From NCBI GenBank assembly GCA_010015805.1, contig ML978135.1, positions 558,001 to 622,000 of the forward strand: a stretch of 64,000 bases of DNA. The letters run 5' to 3'. Below are positions 11,782 to 22,165 of the stretch, in pieces (the stretch's first letter is position 1; each line of letters starts with the position of its first letter). The notes beneath the pieces are model-generated. The model was not told the DNA's origin. It saw nothing but the letters and a program-made list of their open reading frames with translations, and did not search any database. A program made the translations under genes and the position numbers. This DNA comes from Rhizodiscina lignyota. Its lineage: Eukaryota > Ascomycota > Dothideomycetes > Aulographales > Rhizodiscinaceae.

Positions 11782-12636
11782 ATGGCTTCAGCGGGGTCCG
11801 GTTATGGCTCGATTGCGCGCACGGGGAATGGGCAGCCTCAAAGACCGTCCGACGAAGAAAGTTCACCACTCCTTGGGAGGCCAAAGGACTCCGAGCCTTC
11901 GTATGCGAAACGATTCCATCGCCACATGACTAGAGATATATCTACTCGTCGCGGCGACCTACTCCTGCTCGTGTGCTACGTCATTACCGGCCTTCTGGAC
12001 AGTTCCTCGATCTCTATCTGGGGCTCCTTCGTGAGCATGCAGACCGGAAATACCGTGTATATTGGACTTGGACTGTCAGATCCCTTCGGTGGGACGCGTT
12101 GGCTCAAAGCTTTAACCTCTCTTGGATTTTTCTGCATGGCTTCCTTCATCTTCGCCAGATACCACCGCTTCTTCTCTCCACGAAAGCGATGGGTCCTGTT
12201 CTCTTCCTTCGTCTTCCAACTGTTTTGCATCATTGGCGCCGCTCTCATCATCACGCTGGAAAAGACTGATACGGACGCACCGGGAGGTGAACTGCGCTGG
12301 CAAATTCTTGTCCCGATCGCAATGGTTGCCTTCCAAGCGGGAGGACAGGCCGTCACGAGTAGAGCGCTGAAATTCAACGCCCTAACGAGCGTGGTGTTGA
12401 CAAGTATCTACTGCGACCTCTTCTCGGACGCGAAACTGTTTGCAGCGCCAACGCAGAACGTGGAGAGAAACCAAAGGATGGCTGCGCCGATTTGTGTTTT
12501 GATTGGAGCGATTGGTGGCGGCCTCTGGTCGCAGAGCGAAGTCGGAATCGCGGGAGCTTTGTGGACTGCTGCCATATTGAAGGTGTTCCTGGTTATCGCA
12601 TGGCTGCTGTGGAAGTCGGAGAAAGAGGAAGACTGA
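11782..12636 (+). CDS. DUF1275 (YoaK-type) membrane protein
   Basis: An intronless gene of 284 residues. A hydrophilic N-terminus of about 55 residues is followed by six or seven hydrophobic helices. The hallmark of the DUF1275 family is present: a Gly/Asp segment (CYVITGLLDSSSISIWG) followed by SFVSMQTGNTVYIGLGL. The family is found in bacteria and fungi as multi-pass membrane proteins whose substrate is not established. ATG 11782 is the first in frame and gives a soluble N-tail typical of fungal members. Residues near 190-215 (AFQAGGQAVTSRALKFNALT) also fit the family. Confidence 0.88.
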   Translation: MASAGSGYGSIARTGNGQPQRPSDEESSPLLGRPKDSEPSYAKRFHRHMTRDISTRRGDLLLLVCYVITGLLDSSSISIWGSFVSMQTGNTVYIGLGLSDPFGGTRWLKALTSLGFFCMASFIFARYHRFFSPRKRWVLFSSFVFQLFCIIGAALIITLEKTDTDAPGGELRWQILVPIAMVAFQAGGQAVTSRALKFNALTSVVLTSIYCDLFSDAKLFAAPTQNVERNQRMAAPICVLIGAIGGGLWSQSEVGIAGALWTAAILKVFLVIAWLLWKSEKEED

Positions 12637-12929
12637 TGTATGATGGGATCGGCAAAGTGGAAATGCATTTGGAAGGTGTCACGTTCTGCGCAGCTGTAAG
12701 CATTTCCGGTCAGGAGCCAGCCGCTTGATTGTGTCAATGAACACAATGGAACTCATTCAGCAATTTAGACATTCGGGAGCGCAAGTGTGAGATATATCCA
12801 GACGGCGCATTCCATGCTCTTCAAGCCTTGCATGGTATGCATCTAGAACTAGAGAAATAGAAACGCCAGTAATGGAGTCAGACTTTACCACTTCATCACC
12901 AACAGTAGGCTGCTATAAGGTGGCCTTGG
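12637..12929. other. Short intergenic interval
   Basis: About 290 bp between the DUF1275 stop and the possible orphan exon. I see nothing else in it. Confidence 0.4.
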
Positions 12930-13217
12930 TTACCACGCCGCCCTGTCAGCTCTCTTGGGTTCACACAAACACGGCGAGCATTCTGAAATAATTAATGCAT
13001 CAGGAGTAGCATTTGCCTGACCCGGAACGCTTGTTGCGTTCAACCACCAAAGCGGATCAAGCGAATACTCATCGAAAACATCGTCCACGGAAGCGAAACT
13101 CTCCGAAGTGCGAACCGACAACATAGAAGCATCTGAGGACGAGCCGGAACTTCTGCTTCCCAGTTTGGCCGTGGCCGCGGCGGTCGGTGATAGCTCAAAG
13201 TACGCATTTTCAAATCT
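12930..13217 (-). CDS. Possible orphan 3' exon, unknown protein
   Basis: An open stretch of 95 codons ending at a TAA at 12930-12932. It is preceded directly by GGCTAG at 13218-13223, which could be a splice acceptor. The translation (begins RFENAYFELSPTAAATAKLG, contains SVDDVFDEYSLDPLWWLN) has a Ser-rich then acidic character more like real protein than chance. I could not find an upstream exon in the following 600 bp, so it may be a gene fragment, a decayed gene or a spurious frame. No function is proposed. Confidence 0.25.
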   Translation of the reverse strand, partial: RFENAYFELSPTAAATAKLGSRSSGSSSDASMLSVRTSESFASVDDVFDEYSLDPLWWLNATSVPGQANATPDALIISECSPCLCEPKRADRAAW

Positions 13218-13902
13218 CTAGCCTCGCCTCGAAGGTATCAAGAGGGCGACCAGGAAATTAGATAACAAAGCGTACAGGTTTTCCAATGGTTCGCTATTAC
13301 TTAGTATACTCCGAAGAACGTATAATGGAGCTTTCAGAGACCGTCTCAATTAATATGAGAAGAGCGACGTGTTACAACTTAGTTGGCGGTCAAGGAATTT
13401 ATCACCCACGAAGGTGTCAAGCTGGGAATTCAGAATCGGAAAAAGACAGGGAGCTGGGAAGGAACTAAAATCGTGTCGCCCCATCTTAGCAATTCGCGTT
13501 CACAGATGGACGGGCACTGGCATGCGCGAGCTCGAGGATAGAATTGATCAGCCTACTTTTGCCTCAGAGGAATTATCGAAAACTCAAGGAAATGCCCAGG
13601 TCAATATGATAACTCCGCATATCCAAAACCACTATTCACCGGAACGTACTTTTCCAAGTGCAATTCCCTTCGATCAATTTCCTTTCGACTCCGTCTGGGT
13701 TGGATGGACGATCAATTTCGCCAAAACGCCAACCGAGGTGAGATACGCAAAACCGCCAACCAGAAGCGACCAATCAGTTGAAGAGATCCAAGTCCTCCCA
13801 TTTCAAAGGACTCCTAAGATGCCTCCTTCTAGTTGTCATTATAGGTTGAGGCATCTTCGGGACCGCCTTTGACATCTGCAACGGGGCCGTCTCTTCCCTC
13901 TT
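13218..13902. other. Interval without a supported gene
   Basis: About 690 bp. A plus-strand frame (13369-13872) covers most of it but has no convincing start or composition. I see no repeat. Confidence 0.4.
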
Positions 13903-14457
13903 CTAGGGAAGTTCCAAACTCTGCATGACACGCTTGAGACTCTCAAGAGCAGGTTCAATGGTGGTTCGGTATTCCCAGCATTCCTGGAGGTCGCTCTCCA
14001 GTGCAGAGATGCGAGATTCCATGGTGTGCAGTTTATTCTTCCCCGCAGAGACCTCCTGTCTTAAGGCGCCCTTCTCTTCTAGCAGCTTTATATTTGATAA
14101 CTTCAAGCGAACAATTTCCCCACGTTGCTGGGAAGCTTTCTCCTGGAGCGATCGTGATTCTTCCTCCGAGCTCTTCTTGAGACTGTTAAGCTCCCTTTCC
14201 AGGCGCTCGGCGTCCGCCCGCGCTTTCTGAATGTTGTCCAGGGCATCTTTGAGCAAGTCGACATTCTTCTTTGATGTTGCGATGCTCTTTGTCCTCGTTT
14301 CAATGGTTTGCTTAAGCACAACCTCGGACTCTTTCAATCTCCACATGTGGATGAATGCTTCCTTTTCAGAAGACTCCTCAGAAGACTGGCGCTTCTGCCT
14401 CTTCACGTGAGGATTTTCTTGCTCAGAGTAGTCACTGGTACTGCGCTTCAGTGTCAT
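13903..14457 (-). CDS. Coiled-coil protein with basic NLS-like patch (copy 1)
   Basis: 184 residues from ATG 14457. The N-terminus is MTLKRSTSDYSEQENPHVKR followed by QKRQSS, a basic patch that could serve in nuclear import. The rest is a long heptad-type coiled coil (residues about 35-170) rich in Leu, Glu, Lys and Ser. A likely 5'UTR intron lies just upstream on this strand: donor GTAAGTAACG, acceptor TTTTAG, about 45 nt, near 14497-14540. Its neighbour at 15548-16479 has the same plan and a similar N-terminal block (LKR, acidic/Asn stretch, KR.RQ), so the two look like diverged tandem copies. Function unknown. Confidence 0.7.
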   Translation of the reverse strand: MTLKRSTSDYSEQENPHVKRQKRQSSEESSEKEAFIHMWRLKESEVVLKQTIETRTKSIATSKKNVDLLKDALDNIQKARADAERLERELNSLKKSSEEESRSLQEKASQQRGEIVRLKLSNIKLLEEKGALRQEVSAGKNKLHTMESRISALESDLQECWEYRTTIEPALESLKRVMQSLELP

Positions 14458-15547
14458 CTTCACAGTGGACGTCACGATGTTGAACTGGCCCTTCTAAAAT
14501 GTTAACAATGTTCAGTGGAGAGTTGTCGTTACTTACTGGTTCGTCACGTTATACGTGGACGGTACGTGACTGATGGTTTTGCTTTTTTCGCTGGCGATCT
14601 AACGATGCTGGACTTCTTTACCCGAGCTGGGAGATGAATGTTGGTATCTTGAGAGTCTTGAGGCAAGATGAAGAGAGTTGATGTGAGCTTTTGAAGAACA
14701 GGAGTTTGTGGGGATTCGGGAAACTTGTCTCAGCGAGTGAATATGTTCCGTTAGCGCGGTCCACGGCAGCAGTAAATTGTAATTGACGGTATATCTGTTT
14801 CACTCAGGCTGTGTCTTGCGCGGTAATGATAGACATTTGAGAACGAGCTCAGAAGTGAAGGAACTGAAACTTGAGAGATGGAAGTTGTTGAAAGCTTAGC
14901 GCAGGATGTGTAAGAAGATATAGATATCGATGCTATAAGAACTGGATGAGACAACCATCCAGTGGGTGACAAAATAATTGAGTTGTGGCTGCAACATGTC
15001 GAGCTACGAGGATGTATATCCTTTAGCAAATTATACATATTAAAGCTGTGTATTTTGGATTGATACGCTCTGGTATATGTTTAATCGAGTTTTCAGAAAT
15101 GCTCTCGCTTGTGCTGAAGAATAAACCGGGTTCTTACTACAGCCGTTAGGTCAATCGGGCTCAACAATTTTTCACTCGGTCAAAGGGAGTGAGTAGAAAA
15201 CAAAGTTGGTGAAAATAAGTAGTTCATTCACGTTAAGTAGTGTGGGCTCGCCATGAAGGTACGCTGATAAACTCTACTCATGCTTTTCTTTCATTGCATG
15301 TCCGTATCAAGCTCATCCTCATTCCCGCGTATCAAAATCAGCCTTTCCGCCGATTATCCAGTAATCTCCAGACAAAGTGAACGAAATGTCAAAATGGATT
15401 GAAACCATTGGACGCCCTTATTACCATCCTCGCGATCCACTTCGAGGATATGTTACATTCTGTTCTGCAAACGGCAAGTCGCTACGATTTGTCCGCTTCG
15501 TCCTTCACATCGTTGCTTGGACTTGGGGGAACGCGCTCCCGTTTGAC
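14458..15547. other. Intergenic interval with a short inverted repeat
   Basis: About 1.1 kb between the two coiled-coil genes. Near the upper end of the first gene, GTCACGT (14543-14549) and ACGTGAC (14564-14570) form an inverted repeat inside the presumed 5'UTR exon. The remainder shows no coding signal. Confidence 0.45.
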
Positions 15548-16479
15548 TTAATCCTGATAGTACAGGATCGACCGGATGCGCGAGAGCTGGTCCAATTCAC
15601 GGAAGCGATCATCTTGAAGCGCAGCCACCCTAGCCAGGCTAGCCTGATGCAACCTATGTAATTCGTCGCCTTGCCTCTCGAGCTCCTCCAACTTCGCCCA
15701 GAAGTTATCGAGGTCCTCATCTCGCTCTTTGATCAAAACCACCACCTCGTCGAACGCGTTTAGCAGGGCATCATTGTCGGCCCGCAGGCTATCGTTTTCC
15801 TTCTTCCGGCGCTCCAGTTCTTCATGAGAGCTTTTCATGAGCTCAGTATCGGCTTTCAAGTGCGCCTTCTCGGATGTCCAGAGTCCCTTTTCAGCCTTCA
15901 AGTGCTCGTTCTCAGACGTCAAGCGCTCCTTTTCCGCCTTCAAGCGTTCGCCTTCGGCTTTCAAGGTCACGTTTTCGGATTCAACGCGCTCAATATTTTG
16001 CAACGCTTCTTCCATTGAGGTGAGATTCTTGGCCATGGTGTCCATTGTCTTTCTGTGCCTTTGCACTTTACTCATAAGCGCATGCTTGGAACGTTGGAGA
16101 GGGGTGTCGGTGTCGTCGGTATTCTGTCTCGGTCGCTTCCCAGCCAGTTCGTTATCCTCGAATGTACCCGAGCCGCCGCGCTTCAATTGCGGAGCTGTCG
16201 CATCATGACCTTGGTCCTGCTTCTTCAATAATACTATGAATTGAAACGTGATATGCCATAACAGCATATAACCCAGGAAGCAACAGAGCCTTTATCCCCA
16301 TCAGAGGAGTCGGGATGTTGTGTTTCACCAGATCAATAACACTTCATACACCTATGCGAGGGACTTACAGTCATGCTCTTGCCCAGTTTTGGACCCTGAT
16401 GAGGTGCGGGCGTATCATATTCGCTCGGTAAATCACTGAGCTCAGAGTCGTCATCGGAGAAGTCGTGGTCGGTGCCCAT
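15548..16479 (-). CDS. Coiled-coil protein with basic NLS-like patch (copy 2)
   Basis: Two exons, 16369..16479 and 15548..16216, joined by an intron with GTAAGT donor and GCAG acceptor. It is long for this window (152 nt), so the exon 1 join is the least certain part. The product has 259 residues. Exon 1 encodes an acidic head (MGTDHDFSDDDSELSDLPSE). Exon 2 opens with LKRGGSGTFEDNELAGKRPR, then a coiled coil made of repeats of the type LKAExERL/TSE (about residues 110-200). It resembles the adjacent gene at 13903-14457 in layout and N-terminal block. A cytoskeletal or nuclear scaffold role is possible but not shown. Confidence 0.65.
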
Positions 16480-16840
16480 TTTCTCTGCAGTCTCGTCGGA
16501 AGTCGTGTAAAGGAAACGCAGTGGAGGAAGAACAGTGTCGGCGTCGAATATCTGGTACGATGATTTCAGAGTCGTGAGATGACTCAAAGCTTCAGCTTTA
16601 CGAAACCACCTGGTTGTGTTATTACTGAAGTGGTGGAATGGAAGATGATAGCAGAGGCGTTGTAGTTGGAAGATGTTCGAGGTCCAAGCCAGATACAGGG
16701 CTAAAACGACGCTAGTGAACAGGACATGTTTGTGTTCGTGACGTAGTTCGGTAGTCTCCGGTAATCTCGCATGACATATCATTCTGCTTTTCTTGGCTAT
16801 TAACTGATGAAATGGCGTCATGTGAGGCGCTAACACTGTG
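16480..16840. other. Promoter interval
   Basis: 360 bp between the start of the second coiled-coil gene and the end of the F-box-like gene on the same strand. No gene is seen; it should carry the coiled-coil gene's promoter. Confidence 0.4.
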
Positions 16841-17992
16841 TTAATCAGAGTCTTGGCTGTCTTCGCCTTCAGCATCCTCGTCTTCAGAATGTTCCTCGTC
16901 CCAATCTTCATCATCCTCTTCATCAAAGGAGTTGCCATCACTTGAGTCTTGAAAGTCTTCAACAGTGCCAACGGGTTGCATGCGTTTCGCTTTGTCCTCC
17001 TCCGGCATCTCGCCTTTCTTCCAAACCCACCGATCAACAACCACAACATACTCAACAGTATCACTATCTCCATGGTGCCCCCACGTCTGGCCGGCCAGCT
17101 TGCTTGGCCCGTTCCATTTCCATTCTTCTAGCTTCGTATCGGCAGCGCTCAAGTGATTGCCATCCTGAACTGCCAGTTTCCAGTCCTTGTTTCTCGCGAC
17201 GATTGCGTCAAGCTGGGACTTCTTCCAAGCGAGCGTCTCGTACTCGACACAGAGCTCTTTCAGGCCAGGAGGGCCATCAAACCGCGCGAGCCATTCTTCC
17301 GACATACGGAGGTCCTCGTTGGACTCCCAGTACCACCAATCTGAGTAGCGGAATGTGATCGTGAGCCTCTTTGGCCTGAAGTTCCGAAGGCGGAAGATTT
17401 TCGCCAGATTACTGCCATCCTCAATCCAGTACATTTGAGTGAAGAAGTGAACCGATGTAAGGTCCTCAACGTTCTCGTTGCTCAAGCCTCTTGTGAAAAA
17501 ACGGATACAATCTGCGGTTCCTGCCCTGCCTGGTGGACCACGGGACGCTCCAAACCAAAAGGGGTGCTCTGCCTCTCTCATCACGGCTCTCCGACTTTCA
17601 CAGTAGATGAGTTTGCATGTTTGCAGCAGTGCACATTCGACCTTCTTGGATGCCTCGAATCCTGGCCGATACCAGTACGAGTCTTCGCTGTAATGCTTCT
17701 CAGGATCCGGATCGTCGTATGGGACCAACATCCACTTGAAAATCTCATTTCGCAGCTCTCCCGGCAGTTTGTTGAACAATGGGGACTGATGTTGCGGATT
17801 GCAGTCTTCGTACGTAAGGTTGGCGAGACTCTCCTGAGCAGCCATGACTCGGGCTCTTCGCTTGGCAACCCTGCGCTCCCGGACAACGATTTTGGCCTTC
17901 GTTTCGGTGCGAGACCAGATGCGTATAATTGATCGGATAAGCCAAGACTGTAGGAAGATATGTCCGATTATGGAGAGAAAATGAATTGGCAT
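16841..17992 (-). CDS. Fungal F-box-like (LPGELR) protein
   Basis: A single exon of 383 residues. The core LFNKLPGELRNEIFKWML (about residues 72-89) followed by LLQTCKLIYCESRR is the fungal F-box-like/DUF7730-type pattern: a short helical Leu-Pro motif, then a region with hydrophobic repeats. The C-terminal 40 residues are almost all Asp, Glu and Ser. The first ATG (17992) adds a hydrophobic segment (FLSIIGHIFLQSWLIRSIIR) that could be a membrane anchor; the Met at 17845 (MAAQESLANLTYE) is an alternative start that removes it. Function beyond the family is unknown. A relative lies at 25270-26175. Confidence 0.75.
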   Translation of the reverse strand: MPIHFLSIIGHIFLQSWLIRSIIRIWSRTETKAKIVVRERRVAKRRARVMAAQESLANLTYEDCNPQHQSPLFNKLPGELRNEIFKWMLVPYDDPDPEKHYSEDSYWYRPGFEASKKVECALLQTCKLIYCESRRAVMREAEHPFWFGASRGPPGRAGTADCIRFFTRGLSNENVEDLTSVHFFTQMYWIEDGSNLAKIFRLRNFRPKRLTITFRYSDWWYWESNEDLRMSEEWLARFDGPPGLKELCVEYETLAWKKSQLDAIVARNKDWKLAVQDGNHLSAADTKLEEWKWNGPSKLAGQTWGHHGDSDTVEYVVVVDRWVWKKGEMPEEDKAKRMQPVGTVEDFQDSSDGNSFDEEDDEDWDEEHSEDEDAEGEDSQDSD

Positions 17993-18599
17993 ACTTAGGA
18001 GTCGGGAGAAGAGGCGAGAGGAGAGAGTTTATATGTAGGACTACGCCGCCGAGGGATGTCGATAAACAAGCTGCTAATGGAGGAAATATGCCGCTTCCCG
18101 CGTTCAAGTCACCGACGGACTGAATGATTGGCCAAGAAGGCGTAGTTGCCTGCGGGAACTGGGGTTGTTATATACGCGAAACTGTGATGTCAAGGCAGCG
18201 ACGACTTCGCCACCTGGAGATCCATTCTCGGCCAAATTCCAATAAAGGGGCCTGGTCCGATATTTACCCGAATATCACGTGCTATGTGGAGTGATGGCAA
18301 CTTGGAGCTAAGTATTGAAATATTTCGCGCTAATAGCCTAGCGCGTAATTTTCGAACAATGCTCCCAGTGTTGGAGCGTGTCAGTGGATTGCTATCATCT
18401 CAGACAGGGTGAGGTTATTGTATTGTTCGGAGTGGATTCAACTGCATATACAGAGCTGGGAATCTTCGTAATCTACATCATCATCATATCTCAAGCCTAA
18501 ATCATCCCACAAGAGCTTTGTACTCTGTACTCTGTGTTCCGTCCCTCGCTTGCGCCTATGTTCCGTTTGCATTACTCACAGTCGATGGAAAGTCAGGAA
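17993..18599. other. Intergenic interval
   Basis: About 600 bp holding the promoter of the F-box-like gene. It includes a CACGTG E-box-like string near 18277. No gene is seen. Confidence 0.4.
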
Positions 18600-21176
18600 T
18601 CAATGCTCCTTTCCACTCCTCAGCCGCCGGTAATCTGCGTCATGCCGCAAATACTTCTCCTGCCTCTCGTCTCCGTCCCTCAAGAACTCGCTCACAACAC
18701 CCGCCAGATAGCAGCTGAGCGCGAGCAAAGCGGCCGTTGTGAGCAACTTCTTGATGGCTCTACGTCGCACAAACCTGCGATATCTTCTTCTTATCGTTCG
18801 AGACTTCAAATATCTTCTGAGTTTCTCGTATTGCTCGTGCCCACCACGGCTTCCAGAGAACACTGGCTCGACTCTCTTAGGTCGAAGACCCTGGAATGTG
18901 GATGTCGTCGGGGACTGGAGCTTGGTGGAGTAAAATGGTCCAGCAGCAGCCTCAGGCTCATGTGCCTGTGTTTCAGAGGAAGAAGTCTCAATAGCTGAGG
19001 TCCTGCCAACAGCTGTGGGGTAATATGAAGGCGGTGAATCCTGAAGAGGTGAATCTTGAATAGGCATTCCCCAAGGCTTCTTGGAAGGTGAAGAAAGTGA
19101 AGCAGACACTTTTTTCTGCAAGGCCGATGCTGGTTCCGACACGTGCTGTGCCTTAGGCTGCAGTGTTTCCAGCTCTGGTCCTCCATCGAGCGAAGCTGGT
19201 GGCAGATCTGGAACGACTCCAAGAGACATATCTAAGTCAAGTGCTGTCTCCGCAGCTTGGGCATCATTCTTTCCAATATTGACCTGCTCTTCCAGTGCGC
19301 TGAGAGCCGGATCATGCATTGGGACACGTTCCTGACGATGTTTGGTGGTAATTGCTCCGTAACGGTCTTCATAGATTCCTCGAATCTCCTTCTCCAGCTG
19401 TACATCTTTGTTGGCTTGCTCTTGCACAGCTGGTGATGATTCCTGCGGCCTGTCATTGCGCTTATGCCACTTCTCTTCAATGCCTCTCATCGCCCTGCGT
19501 TGGCGCTCTACCTCATCATTCAATTTTCCAGCCATCTTCACCTTCTTCTCAACCAGGCTCTTGCACTTGCCGATGCCCTCTCGAACGTTGGCCATGCTCT
19601 CATGGATGTTCTCAATAAGCTGCTCCGCATCGCGGATTTTGGCAAATGGTCTCTTGTTCCACGCGTACCTGTCTAGACTTGGTTCCATGTGCTCCGGAGG
19701 ATCTGTGGCAGGAACCTTTGGGGCGCTCAAAACCGCGGCGGCGATTAAGTTAGACGCTGTAGCTTGAACCTTGGCATCAGCATCGAGGGTTGCCTGGAGG
19801 GTTTGAAAGTCCCTTGGTATAAGAGTAAGCGTGCCACGCTTCGCAAGCTCTTCACATTGCTGTCTCAAAGCCATGATATCCGCCAGAATCTTACTGCGCA
19901 GATCACCGTATTCCCGGAGCGCCTTTCTCGCTTTCTTCTCGCGTTCCTGGAAGTCTTTGGCGGCTTCCTTGAGTTGCTCTCTTTGAAGTTTCCACAAAGC
20001 GCTCTCTTCAACTGTGCGTTGTGGTACAGCATGCTGAATTGCTGGCCTTGCAATCGGCTCTTCTGGTGTTTGATGCATCTTATCAAACTGTGCCTCAAGT
20101 TGAGATCGTTTTTCAGCTTCCTGCTCAGCCGACATTTTCTGCGGCTCTTTCAAATGACCCATTCTAGCCCGAACATCGTCCGCTGTAAGAAGATCTTCGT
20201 CGTTCTCAGGTAGTCGAGGCTTCGGTGCCGGCGTTGGTTCATGAGCTTGGCTCTCATTCAAACCTTCCACTGAGAACGTGTCTGCCGAGATAGAGGAGGA
20301 ACTTGCACCCTCAGTTGTCTTGCTTATTGGTTTTGCATCATCTTTCTTTGTGCTGATTCTGACCTTCGGCTCGAAGGGCTTGACGGGTATCTCGACCCAC
20401 TCGTGCGATTCTTGGATGTTTGTAGGCTTATTTGGCACCATGCGGTTTGATATAGCATCGTATGCCCAGCCATCCTTGATTGAGTTGCCCTTGTTCCCCT
20501 GGTTTGCTAGTACTTGCTCCGTTCCCCTCTCCTTTCCGAGAAATCCATCCAAAAAGCCGTTTTGCTCCGGGTACTTCATACTAGAAGCTTGTTCCTTTGG
20601 TTGAGCGTGCTGCTTCTTCTTCTCCAACTGGGCTCGTACACCTTCCATCCGTTGTTTGACCTCCGACCGCATCAGGTCAAACTCCTTCGTCTGCTGCTCC
20701 CACAACCGTTTCCACTCAGCGCTATATGGTCCCCAGCGCCAGTCCAAGCCTTTCAGCATCCGATTGGAGGGTCCGAAGAGGCCTTCATACGGGTCTTTGT
20801 TCATAAACCGCTCGATCATCTCGCGTCGCATCTTCCACATCTTCTCCCTTGTGTTAAAAAACTCATCGCGCTCAACCACTGGCTCGGACTCGCCCTTGGC
20901 TTGATTATCGGCCTTTTTGGGACGCTGCTCAGTGCCATCGATCGGGTTGGGCGAGGGAGTCGAACGATTCCACGAGCTATATCGTCGAGGCGAGCGGCGG
21001 CAGAACCAGTGGAAATGCCTTGCTCGTTCAACTTGAAGGTTCGAGCTCCTGTTTGATAACTGTAGAGCCACGTTGTATGCCGCCGGAGCGAGCGATACCA
21101 CCGCTGCGGAAGTGAGGTGCGAGGTGGTAATCGCAAGGGCGCGGGGTGCGGCGAGGTGCAGCGTTGGAGGCAACAT
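18600..21176 (-). CDS. Large coiled-coil protein, probably mitochondrial, with C-terminal membrane anchor
   Basis: A single exon of 858 residues from ATG 21176 (MLPPTLHLAAPRALAITTSH). The N-terminus is rich in Ala, Ser, Arg and His without acidic residues and ends in RRSPRRYSSW, typical of a matrix-targeting presequence. The middle is highly charged with several helical, coiled-coil-prone segments (about 115-220, 370-470, 540-620). Near the end a single hydrophobic helix (KKLLTTAALLALSCYLAGVV) is flanked by Arg-rich stretches and followed by a charged tail. This suggests an inner-membrane protein with a large soluble domain. I recognise no enzyme motif. The localisation is inferred from composition only. 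Confidence 0.75.
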   Translation of the reverse strand: MLPPTLHLAAPRALAITTSHLTSAAVVSLAPAAYNVALQLSNRSSNLQVERARHFHWFCRRSPRRYSSWNRSTPSPNPIDGTEQRPKKADNQAKGESEPVVERDEFFNTREKMWKMRREMIERFMNKDPYEGLFGPSNRMLKGLDWRWGPYSAEWKRLWEQQTKEFDLMRSEVKQRMEGVRAQLEKKKQHAQPKEQASSMKYPEQNGFLDGFLGKERGTEQVLANQGNKGNSIKDGWAYDAISNRMVPNKPTNIQESHEWVEIPVKPFEPKVRISTKKDDAKPISKTTEGASSSSISADTFSVEGLNESQAHEPTPAPKPRLPENDEDLLTADDVRARMGHLKEPQKMSAEQEAEKRSQLEAQFDKMHQTPEEPIARPAIQHAVPQRTVEESALWKLQREQLKEAAKDFQEREKKARKALREYGDLRSKILADIMALRQQCEELAKRGTLTLIPRDFQTLQATLDADAKVQATASNLIAAAVLSAPKVPATDPPEHMEPSLDRYAWNKRPFAKIRDAEQLIENIHESMANVREGIGKCKSLVEKKVKMAGKLNDEVERQRRAMRGIEEKWHKRNDRPQESSPAVQEQANKDVQLEKEIRGIYEDRYGAITTKHRQERVPMHDPALSALEEQVNIGKNDAQAAETALDLDMSLGVVPDLPPASLDGGPELETLQPKAQHVSEPASALQKKVSASLSSPSKKPWGMPIQDSPLQDSPPSYYPTAVGRTSAIETSSSETQAHEPEAAAGPFYSTKLQSPTTSTFQGLRPKRVEPVFSGSRGGHEQYEKLRRYLKSRTIRRRYRRFVRRRAIKKLLTTAALLALSCYLAGVVSEFLRDGDERQEKYLRHDADYRRLRSGKEH

Positions 21177-22165
21177 TTTCGAAGCTTCTTGTTCCGAGCT
21201 TGCTATTCGACCGGCGTTCCTTTGAGGTGAGAAATGGATATATCGATATCGAGGCGTTACCAAGGCAAACTTGACACGAGGCTGTGACGCGTAGAGCTCG
21301 GCTGGTGGAGGACAATCGGGAGGACCTTGGAGTCACAGCCGTACAGATCAGAAGATAACGGGCACTCCGACCATGATTGAAGAGCCCGAACCGAGCTCTC
21401 TGTCCTCGATCAAAGCCAAACAGATGAGATAACTTATGGGAAGTTCGGTAAATGAGAAGGAAGAGTGGATGAACTGAAGGTTGCTAATCACCGAGATGAC
21501 GCGGGGTACTACGATATCTCCATGCCGAATGGGGCAAGCCACGGTACGTCTCCTTAGTCCTAAAGCCTTCAGGACAACGACACTTCGATTGAGAAACCTA
21601 CATGTAAGTGTCGCTCTTCATTTCATTATGTATCCTCGGATTGTGTCAATCTGCCTTTTCTAGCTCTCATCCTCGGATTCATATCGTATCGAGCAAATCC
21701 GTTCAGCTTGATCCATACATGAACCATGCATTCTGCACTATGCAGTTGCTTCTTGTCGTCTCGTAGCATTTCCTTTGGCTTCTTCGCACCTAACACAGTT
21801 CGGTTCGGCGTTCAAAAAACCCTTTCCTCTCCCCGCAAATCCGAATCTCGCGACGCGAGATATCGAATGGGGCAAATGGTCAGGGGCAGTGCATCGTCCA
21901 AGAAACCTAAGGGAGCTAGCCTTAGGCAGCAGTGCTCCTTCTAGCAAATCACTGCCTTCAGAACCACGCATTTCACGCAATTGAGGAAAATGCTTCACAA
22001 AAAGTCACAGGATCACGCGTCGTGGTCGAACGCGTATCAAGATAATAGATTATTAAGGCACGCGCTGCACCACAATTCCTTTCTCACCTATCCGTACAGT
22101 CCTCACCCGGCACTTAAATTTATTCAAGCACGCAACAATCTCAGCTGAAAGTGTCCCCTGCCACA
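21177..22165. other. Intergenic interval with short palindromic element
   Basis: About 990 bp between divergent genes. CCTAAGG (21906-21912) and CCTTAGG (21920-21926) form a 7-bp inverted repeat with a 7-nt spacer. Small frames here look like noise. Confidence 0.45.

Noticed and set aside
13369-13872. Plus-strand frame of 167 codons next to the coiled-coil gene
   Set aside because: No ATG at its start, no domain, no splice support; may be chance.
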